From positions 62,001 through 126,000 of the forward strand of contig NZ_WRPN01000005.1 in the NCBI RefSeq assembly GCF_009746565.1: a stretch of 64,000 bases of DNA, given 5' to 3'. The DNA is from Mariniflexile maritimum. GTDB taxonomy: Bacteria > Bacteroidota > Bacteroidia > Flavobacteriales > Flavobacteriaceae. Every line of letters begins with the position of its first letter. The stretch's first letter is position 1. A program made the position numbers and the translations under genes. The notes under the pieces were generated by a model that saw only the letters and a program-made list of their open reading frames with translations, had not been told where the DNA came from and ran no database searches. Below, piece after piece: positions 58,579 through 64,000 of this stretch.

Positions 58579-59388
58579 TTATTTGTTAGCGATGTATCCC
58601 AAATCTGGACGCATTTCGCCGGCATGCACCTCGTACCTGGCAATAGAACTAAAAAGTTCGTCAAACAGTTTTTTGCCTTCATCGCCATATTGTGCTTCTG
58701 CTTCATCGCTTGTTTTTAAGTAATCTTGCGCATCTTTGGCGGCAATTACGGCCACAAAGTATTCCTCTGGCGAACCAAAACCGCTATGAAATATCCTGAA
58801 TTGTTCTTTCAGTCCTTTTTTTGCGTAAAAGTCTTTAATGGCCTTTATTTTTTCTGAAACCACTTTGGAAGTTGAAGGCGTTACATAAAAGAAGTGGTAC
58901 TTTCTATAATCGTGTTCGGGAGTTGTAGCGGTTAAGCCATTGGGCATGTATGAAAGCGCACCGTTTAAATAAATTACGTTGTCGGTATGTTTGTCATAAC
59001 AGGCGTTAAAGCGATCAAACAGTGCGTAAAAGCTGTCCTTTCCCATTTTTTCCATAAGTGGCGCCAATGGGTTTTCATCAAAATCGGCCATGTTTTTTAT
59101 TGGGGCGATAGTTAAATACCTCCCATCATCCATTCTTGCAGAGGTCCAATCGGCATTTTTTAGGTCGTGTTTTTTGCAGGCTTCCACAAAATCTTTGGCG
59201 ACTTTTTCATACGATGCTTGCAATGCAGGTTTTACATAATCGGTATGAATCCAATAGGCCTGGTTTTGAGCGTTTACAAACAGTGTTGCCATTACCATAA
59301 TGAATATGGTCAATAACTTGTTTTTCTGAATTTTAATGGGTTTACGTTTGTTTTTTAAAACGGTGAGAAGCGTTGTTTTTGTTTTCAT
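58579..59388 (-). CDS. Exported protein of unrecognised family in the NTF2-like cluster
   Basis: The product is 269 residues. A long basic n-region (to residue 24) leads to a hydrophobic core and cleavage near LFVNAQ. The mature part begins YWIHTDYVKPALQASYEKV and contains two similar stretches: DYVKPALQASYEKVAKDFVEA near 50 and FFYVTPSTSKVVSEKIKAIK near 165. This suggests two copies of a ferredoxin-like alpha/beta domain, as in NIPSNAP-type or dimeric alpha-beta barrel proteins. I do not recognise the family with certainty. It is the first gene after the kinase gene and ends 68 bases before the NTF2-like lipoprotein gene. Confidence 0.7.
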   Translation of the reverse strand: MKTKTTLLTVLKNKRKPIKIQKNKLLTIFIMVMATLFVNAQNQAYWIHTDYVKPALQASYEKVAKDFVEACKKHDLKNADWTSARMDDGRYLTIAPIKNMADFDENPLAPLMEKMGKDSFYALFDRFNACYDKHTDNVIYLNGALSYMPNGLTATTPEHDYRKYHFFYVTPSTSKVVSEKIKAIKDFYAKKGLKEQFRIFHSGFGSPEEYFVAVIAAKDAQDYLKTSDEAEAQYGDEGKKLFDELFSSIARYEVHAGEMRPDLGYIANK

Positions 59389-59552
59389 GATTAATAGCGT
59401 TTTATGGATTAATTGTTTCTAAGTAACGCTTAATAATCAGTAATGAAAAGTGGGTTAGGACGAAAGAGGTATAATAATGTCCGAAGCCTATGTTTTAATT
59501 ATCGGATTTGTAAATTATTGAAAATGAATATGAAAGACGAAAAAGCATTGGG

Positions 59553-61436
59553 TTATACAGATGGTTTTAGCTGAAAATCGAAAATAAAGGTGGTGCCATT
59601 TTGGTTTGCTTCCTGCATTGTGCCATTAAGTTGGCGTGTAAGTAGGGCAATAAGTTGCGAACCAAAACCGGTACCTTGGGTTATTTGTGATTTTCCAATA
59701 CCGTTATCGGCGACTTCCAGGTGGAGCATGTTATTATCTTGTTTTTCAAGTTTGATGGTAATGGTGCCCGTATCGGTTTCAGGAAAGGCGTATTTAATGG
59801 TGTTTGTAAGTAATTCGTTGATAATCAACCCTAAAGGAACAGCAGTGTCGATATCCAAATCGAGGGTTTTCATGGCTAGATTTAAACGCACTCTGTTCTC
59901 GGCACCAAAACTGTCCAATATATTTTCGCTTAAATTTAAAACATAATCTTTCATTTCAATTGCGCCCAAATTTGTGCCCTGATATAGTTTTTGGTGCACA
60001 ATGCCTATGGAATTTACGCGATTCTGGCCTTCAAGCATCGCTTCCTTCGTGTTTGGGTCGTTAATTTGTGCCGATTGTAATGCCAATAAACTAGAAACCA
60101 CTTCCAAGTTATTTTTCACCCTGTGGTGCACTTCTTTCAGTAACAGTTCAATTTCGGCATTTTTGGTTGCCAGTAGTTTATTGGTTCTGGTTCGGTTACG
60201 GTAACTTATCAAACCAAAAATCAATAATCCTATTAACAATGCTACCAAACCAAAACTTAGTATTTGTATATTTCGTTGATGTGAAATTCTATCTTCTTGA
60301 TTTGCAATGGTTTCTTCTTTCTTTTTGGTTTCGTATTGTGTTAATAGCTCCGACATTTTTGCATCACTTTCAACCGAAGCAATGCTATCTTTTAGCGAAT
60401 ATGCTTTTTGTTTAAAGTTTAAAGCCGCTTTATAATCGCCCAATTTGTTGTAAATGGTACTTACATGGTTGTAGTTTTCAACCAAATTGGAAACATCGTT
60501 ATTGGCCTCTTGTAATTTTACGGTTTCTAATTGGTAGGTTAAGGCGTCGTTATAGTTGCCCAAAAGCAGGTTGACCTCGCCCAAATTTGCTGTTACGGTG
60601 CTAATGGCATTTTGGTAGTTGGCCGCTTTAGCCAAAGCCAAACATTTCTCATAATTTTCTAGGGCTTTTGGGTAGTTTCCTATTCGTTTAAATGCATTGC
60701 CTAAGCCGTTTGTTACATCGGCTTCTGTGGCTAAACCCATTTTTTGTTCTTGACATATTGTTAAGGCCTTTTGGTAGTAATCGCGTGATTTTTCAAATTG
60801 GTTCATGGCCATTGCTACATTTGCAGCATTAAAATTAACATAGAATTTCTCTGAAGTCAACTTGTACTTTTCGGCTATGGCAATGGCTTTTTCGGCATAT
60901 TCCAATGCTTCTGTTAATCGGTTTTGTCGGGTTAAATCTTCTGAAACCCGGGTTAAGGCATCACAAATACCCGGTTTGTCATTTAAGGCTTCCATAATTT
61001 TTAATCCCGAAAGGTCTTTTTGAAGGGCTTGTTCTAAATCGCCATTTTTTTTATCGACCCATGCCAGTTTAAAAAGGGTGGTTGCTTTACCCCGTTCATT
61101 TTTAATGGCTTCGTAGCCTTTTATGGCTTTGTTGAAATATATGCTTGCCGAATCCAGTTGCAATAAGTTGGCATGCATCCTGCCTTGCATTTCGTAAAAT
61201 TTTGGCTGCCAGTTTTTATCGCCTGTTTTTTCAGATAATTGCACCCCCTGTTTCGCGAATTTTAAAGCTTCTGAAATATCTTGAATGAATGAAGCTGCAA
61301 CCAAATCGTTTAAAATAGCCAATTGTTTGTTCGTGTCTTTTTCTGAAAGTAATTTGTTTTGAAGTGCTTCTTTTGCTGTTTCCTGACAGAAACCTATTTG
61401 GCAACAAACAACGAATAAAAACAAAATTTTTTTCAT
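59553..61436 (-). CDS. Sensor histidine kinase with TPR sensor domain (HisKA_2 type)
   Basis: The product is 627 residues. A signal peptide (to about 17) leads into a periplasmic TPR array (about 35-370; repeats such as EALEYAEKAIAIAEKY and KALENYEKCLALAKAANY). A short coiled coil and one membrane helix (about 391-412) follow. The dimerisation domain has EVHHRVKNNLEVVSSLLALQ with phospho-acceptor His438, and the HATPase has NELLTNTIKYAFP, DNGIG and GTGFGSQLI. It probably signals to the LytTR regulator whose gene lies just upstream, 19 bases apart, as one operon. The TPR domain suggests it senses a protein or peptide. Confidence 0.92.
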   Translation of the reverse strand: MKKILFLFVVCCQIGFCQETAKEALQNKLLSEKDTNKQLAILNDLVAASFIQDISEALKFAKQGVQLSEKTGDKNWQPKFYEMQGRMHANLLQLDSASIYFNKAIKGYEAIKNERGKATTLFKLAWVDKKNGDLEQALQKDLSGLKIMEALNDKPGICDALTRVSEDLTRQNRLTEALEYAEKAIAIAEKYKLTSEKFYVNFNAANVAMAMNQFEKSRDYYQKALTICQEQKMGLATEADVTNGLGNAFKRIGNYPKALENYEKCLALAKAANYQNAISTVTANLGEVNLLLGNYNDALTYQLETVKLQEANNDVSNLVENYNHVSTIYNKLGDYKAALNFKQKAYSLKDSIASVESDAKMSELLTQYETKKKEETIANQEDRISHQRNIQILSFGLVALLIGLLIFGLISYRNRTRTNKLLATKNAEIELLLKEVHHRVKNNLEVVSSLLALQSAQINDPNTKEAMLEGQNRVNSIGIVHQKLYQGTNLGAIEMKDYVLNLSENILDSFGAENRVRLNLAMKTLDLDIDTAVPLGLIINELLTNTIKYAFPETDTGTITIKLEKQDNNMLHLEVADNGIGKSQITQGTGFGSQLIALLTRQLNGTMQEANQNGTTFIFDFQLKPSV

Positions 61437-61455
61437 AAAGACCCTCGAATACTGT

Positions 61456-62199
61456 TTAAACTTTTTGGATGTACTGAAGCAACTGCTTTTTGGATTCGGT
61501 ACTTATTGGAATGGCCTTTTTTGAAATAACAATGTGGCTGGTTGCAATTTCGTCTATTTGGCACAGGTTTACGATAAACGAACGATGTACGCGTATAAAA
61601 TGGTGGTTGGGTAGTTTGTCGTCCATGTCCTTTAGCGTGGTTGCCAATAAATATTCGCGGGTATGGCAATGGATGCGGCAGTAGTTGCGTTCTGCCTCAA
61701 TGTAAAGAATGTCCTTAATGTTCACTTTTACCATTTTTTCGTGGTGGCGAACAAAAATACAATCGCTTAAGATATAAGGAAAGGTTTTATCTTTTTCGGT
61801 TGAAGCTTCAAGCTCTTTTTCCAATTGAAATCTGTTAACTGTCAGTTCGATAGCCCGTTGTAAATCCAGTTTTTTGAAGGGTTTAGAAATAAACGCATAA
61901 GGGTTGGTGGTTTTTGCTTCGTTAAAATGGGCTTCGTCTGCATTTGCCGTTACATATATTATAGGAATGTTGGCATCCTGTTGTATAATGTGTGCCGTTT
62001 CAATGCCCGTAAGTTCGCCTTTTAAATGAATATCCAACAAAATAATATCGGGTTCGTTCTGTTTAATGTGTTCCAGTGCATCTTCACCCTTTAGCATGAT
62101 GCCGGTAACTTCGTATCCCAGCGCAGTAAGTTGTAATGACATGTTGGCGGCAATAATCATTTCATCCTCTACAATCAGTATTTTAATAGGTTGGTCCAT
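61456..62199 (-). CDS. LytTR-family response regulator
   Basis: The product is 247 residues. The receiver domain (about 5-120) has ILIVEDEMIIAANM, phospho-acceptor Asp56 in DIILLDIHLKG, a VTANAD switch region and Lys106 in ISKPF. The LytTR DNA-binding domain (about 150-245) has VNIKDILYIEAERNYCRIHC, KDMDDKLPNHHFIRVHRSFIVN and the final KAIPISTESKKQLLQYI. It is the first gene of a two-gene unit with the TPR kinase. Targets may include the exported NTF2-like genes downstream on the same strand, but no direct repeats of the LytTR kind were found before them. Confidence 0.93.
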   Translation of the reverse strand: MDQPIKILIVEDEMIIAANMSLQLTALGYEVTGIMLKGEDALEHIKQNEPDIILLDIHLKGELTGIETAHIIQQDANIPIIYVTANADEAHFNEAKTTNPYAFISKPFKKLDLQRAIELTVNRFQLEKELEASTEKDKTFPYILSDCIFVRHHEKMVKVNIKDILYIEAERNYCRIHCHTREYLLATTLKDMDDKLPNHHFIRVHRSFIVNLCQIDEIATSHIVISKKAIPISTESKKQLLQYIQKV

Positions 62200-62207
62200 T
62201 ATTTTTG

Positions 62208-62229
62208 ATGTATTTTAAAATGAATACAT
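62208..62229. promoter_or_regulatory. Inverted repeat before the LytTR regulator gene
   Basis: ATGTATT (62208-62214) and AATACAT (62223-62229) make a perfect 7-bp inverted repeat with an 8-base spacer, 9 bases upstream of the regulator start codon at 62199. It could be a protein-binding site or a small hairpin in the leader. The role is unknown. Confidence 0.3.
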
Positions 62230-62422
62230 AGAAAGCCAGCACACAAAACCTGTGCGCTACGTGATGTAAAACCAACACTTGAAAATGCATTGAACATGTG
62301 AGTCTTTTTTCTTTTAACTGCTATTGACAAAAAGACTTAGGGGAAAAATATATGTAATATTAAAGAAAATAATGAGTATTAACAAATTTATCGTTAAAAA
62401 TTCATAAAAAAATTCGTTTTAT

Positions 62423-62452
62423 AAAAAAATGCTCACCAAATGAGGAGCATTT
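62423..62452 (-). terminator. Intrinsic terminator of lysA
   Basis: On the minus strand AAATGCTC (complement of 62445-62452) and GAGCATTT (complement of 62427-62434) form an 8-bp stem with a 10-base loop. It continues into a run of T (complement of 62423-62429). It lies 24 bases after the lysA stop. Confidence 0.8.
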
Positions 62453-62476
62453 CAAAAAATAATATAATTCATGTTT

Positions 62477-63712
62477 TTATTTCACCAAATCCTTTTCTTT
62501 TTTGGTTGAAAAATCGATGGCTATTTGGTTGTTCAAAATATCGTCAAAGGTTTCCCTTTTTCTAATTAAATGGGCTTGGTTGTTGTGCCATAAAACTTCG
62601 GCAGGACGAAACCGGGAGTTGTAATTGCTCGCCATTGAGAAGCAATACGCGCCCGCATTTTTAAAGCATAACACGTCGCCTTCGTTTATTTCGTTGATCC
62701 TGCGGTTGTTACCAAAGGTATCGGTTTCGCAAATATAGCCTACCACGGTATAAAAACGCTCGCGCCCTTTTGGATTTGAAATGTTACTTATTTCGTGGTG
62801 CGACCCATAAAACATGGGGCGTATTAAATGGTTAAATCCAGAATCGACCTGTGCAAAAACCGTTGAGGTGGTTTGCTTTACGGCATTCACCTTGGTTAAA
62901 AAATAGCCCGATTCGCTTACCAAAAACTTTCCGGGTTCAAAGGCCAAGGTTAGGTCCTTGCCGTATTCCTTACAAAAATCGTTGAATTTGGTGGACAATT
63001 TTTTGCCCAATTCCTCGATATTGGTTTCAATATCACCTGGTTTATAGGGTACTTTAAAACCGGAACCAAAATCGATAAAATCTAAATCTTTGAATTGTTT
63101 TGCGGTTTCAAACAAAATTTCACTGGCATACAAAAACACTTCAATATCCAAAATATCGCTGCCCGTGTGCATGTGAATACCGTTTATGGTCATTTTGGTA
63201 TTCTCAACAATGCGTAAAATATGGGGAATTTGGTGAATGGAAATGCCAAATTTCGAATCGATATGTCCCACGGAAATATTCGCATTTCCACCGGCCATCA
63301 CGTGCGGATTGATACGGATACATACCGGAATTTTTGGGTGTTTCGTGCCAAATTGCTCTAAAATGGAAAGGTTGTCGATGTTTATTTCAACCCCTAATTT
63401 AGCGGCTTCCTCAATTTCTGACAGCGACACACCGTTGGGGGTAAATATTATTTGACTGGGTAAAAAGCCCGCTGCCAACCCCAACTGCACTTCTTGGATG
63501 GAAACCGTATCGATGCCGGCTCCTAGGTTGTTAAAAAGTTTTAATATGGAGATGTTCGATAGGGCCTTAACCGCATAATTTATCTTTAGTTTTTTTACGC
63601 TCTTAAAGGCGTTGGTAAGCCTTTTGTACTGACTTTCAATTTTTTCGGCATCGTAAACATAAACCGGACTCCCAAAATCCTGTGCTATTTTCAGCAATTG
63701 ATTTTCCAACAT
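62477..63712 (-). CDS. lysA: Diaminopimelate decarboxylase
   Basis: The product is 411 residues, cytoplasmic. It catalyses the last step of lysine synthesis, meso-diaminopimelate to L-lysine, with PLP. The PLP lysine is Lys49 in INYAVKALSN; further family motifs are GIHMHTGSDI, FIDFGSGFKVPY, CETDTFG (with the substrate Cys) and NAGAYCFSMASNYNSRFRP. The ATG at 63712 is chosen over a TTG at 63721. It is a single gene with its own terminator and divergent from sucC. Some flavobacterial relatives act on carboxynorspermidine, but the DapDC-type GAYCFSMAS signature favours LysA. Confidence 0.92.
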   Translation of the reverse strand: MLENQLLKIAQDFGSPVYVYDAEKIESQYKRLTNAFKSVKKLKINYAVKALSNISILKLFNNLGAGIDTVSIQEVQLGLAAGFLPSQIIFTPNGVSLSEIEEAAKLGVEINIDNLSILEQFGTKHPKIPVCIRINPHVMAGGNANISVGHIDSKFGISIHQIPHILRIVENTKMTINGIHMHTGSDILDIEVFLYASEILFETAKQFKDLDFIDFGSGFKVPYKPGDIETNIEELGKKLSTKFNDFCKEYGKDLTLAFEPGKFLVSESGYFLTKVNAVKQTTSTVFAQVDSGFNHLIRPMFYGSHHEISNISNPKGRERFYTVVGYICETDTFGNNRRINEINEGDVLCFKNAGAYCFSMASNYNSRFRPAEVLWHNNQAHLIRKRETFDDILNNQIAIDFSTKKEKDLVK

Positions 63713-63789
63713 AATTTTCAAATTTTTGCCAAAGATATTTCTTTACAATAAATAAAAAAGAAATAACTTAAAAATTATACACATTAAAC

Positions 63790-63813
63790 AAAATGTTAAT
63801 TATATAACATTTT
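63790..63813. promoter_or_regulatory. Perfect 9-bp inverted repeat between lysA and sucC
   Basis: AAAATGTTA (63790-63798) and TAACATTTT (63805-63813) are exact inverted copies with a 6-base spacer in the divergent promoter region. It could be an operator for either gene. AT-richness lowers the weight of the finding. Confidence 0.35.
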
Positions 63814-63878
63814 AATTAGTCGTTTTTCAAATATATCGTTTTCGTAATGAAATATTAGGGTAAGTTACCACGATTATT

Positions 63879-63886
63879 TACATTTG
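63879..63886 (+). promoter_or_regulatory. -7 box of the predicted sucC promoter
   Basis: TACATTTG matches the Bacteroidota -7 consensus TAnnTTTG at all fixed positions and lies 25 bases before the sucC start codon. No TTG is seen at the -33 distance. Confidence 0.45.
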
Positions 63887-63911
63887 TCCATCTTAAACTA
63901 TTTAGCAAATT

Positions 63912-64000
63912 ATGAATTTACACGAATATCAAGGTAAAGAAATATTAAGCAGCTTTGGCGTGCGTATCCAACGCGGTATTGTTGCTCAAAGTGCACAAGA
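63912..64000 (+). CDS. sucC: Succinyl-CoA ligase beta subunit, start only
   Basis: The first 29 codons are in the window; the rest lies beyond the edge. The start MNLHEYQGKEILSSFGVRI is the well-known N-terminus of SucC (ATP-grasp domain), a citric-acid-cycle subunit that forms succinyl-CoA synthetase with SucD. It is divergent from lysA. Confidence 0.92.
   Translation, partial: MNLHEYQGKEILSSFGVRIQRGIVAQSAQ

Noticed and set aside
58416-58706. Open frame of 96 codons on the minus strand across two gene ends
   Set aside because: It overlaps two well-supported genes in another frame and has no signal or domain.

Overview
The window comes from the chromosome of a marine-type member of the Flavobacteriaceae (Bacteroidota). 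The signs are two SusC/SusD pairs, many lipoproteins with a Bacteroidota lipobox, promoters of the TTTG-N19-TAnnTTTG type instead of sigma-70 boxes, A-rich leaders with few Shine-Dalgarno sites, low GC, and a LytTR/TPR-kinase pair. No tRNA, rRNA, CRISPR array, transposase, integrase or phage gene was seen. The species cannot be named from the sequence alone.

Positions 1-24238 hold an alpha-glucan (starch/maltodextrin) utilisation locus. On the minus strand are susC, susD, susE and a cut-off susE/susF-like gene. Divergent from them, on the plus strand, are a LacI-family regulator, a maltose-type MFS symporter, beta-phosphoglucomutase, GH65 maltose phosphorylase, GH97 alpha-glucosidase and three GH13 enzymes. 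The logic reads as follows: surface GH13 lipoproteins and SusCDEF bind, cut and import oligosaccharides; periplasmic GH13 and GH97 trim them; the symporter brings maltose into the cytoplasm; GH65 phosphorolysis and PgmB give glucose and glucose-6-phosphate. At the end of this strand sit a GH53 galactanase and a GH2 beta-galactosidase, which fit pectic galactan better than starch.

Positions 24239-46687, all on the minus strand, hold a pectin utilisation locus. In transcription order it contains SusC, SusD, a DUF4957/DUF5123-like lipoprotein, PL1, a PL1-CE8 fusion, GH28, a DUF4861 protein, GH105, GH43, GH3, a second GH28, a CE12 acetylesterase and an alpha/beta hydrolase esterase. A 22-bp promoter-operator element is shared (19 of 22 bases) by the SusC and GH28 promoters, which suggests one trans-acting LacI-like regulator encoded outside the window. 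The starch and pectin transcription units converge with no base between their stop codons.

Positions 46688-53857 hold a 543-bp intergenic region, a YceI / outer-membrane-barrel / YceI unit, a Cys-containing coiled-coil protein, PPK2, an M28 peptidase and a secreted DinB-fold protein. Positions 54076-62199 hold an accessory cluster: four exported NTF2/SnoaL-fold proteins (six domains in all), an NAD(P)-dependent epimerase/reductase, an exported protein of unknown family, and a LytTR regulator with a TPR histidine kinase upstream of them. This is the least explained block. The window ends with lysA and the start of sucC.

The most notable non-coding features are a leader before the MFS gene with three overlapping, mutually exclusive perfect stems, a 17-base sequence shared exactly by two starch-locus promoter regions, the pectin promoter-operator pair, a 25-T homopolymer between GH53 and GH2, and a structured intergenic element of a flavobacterial type.
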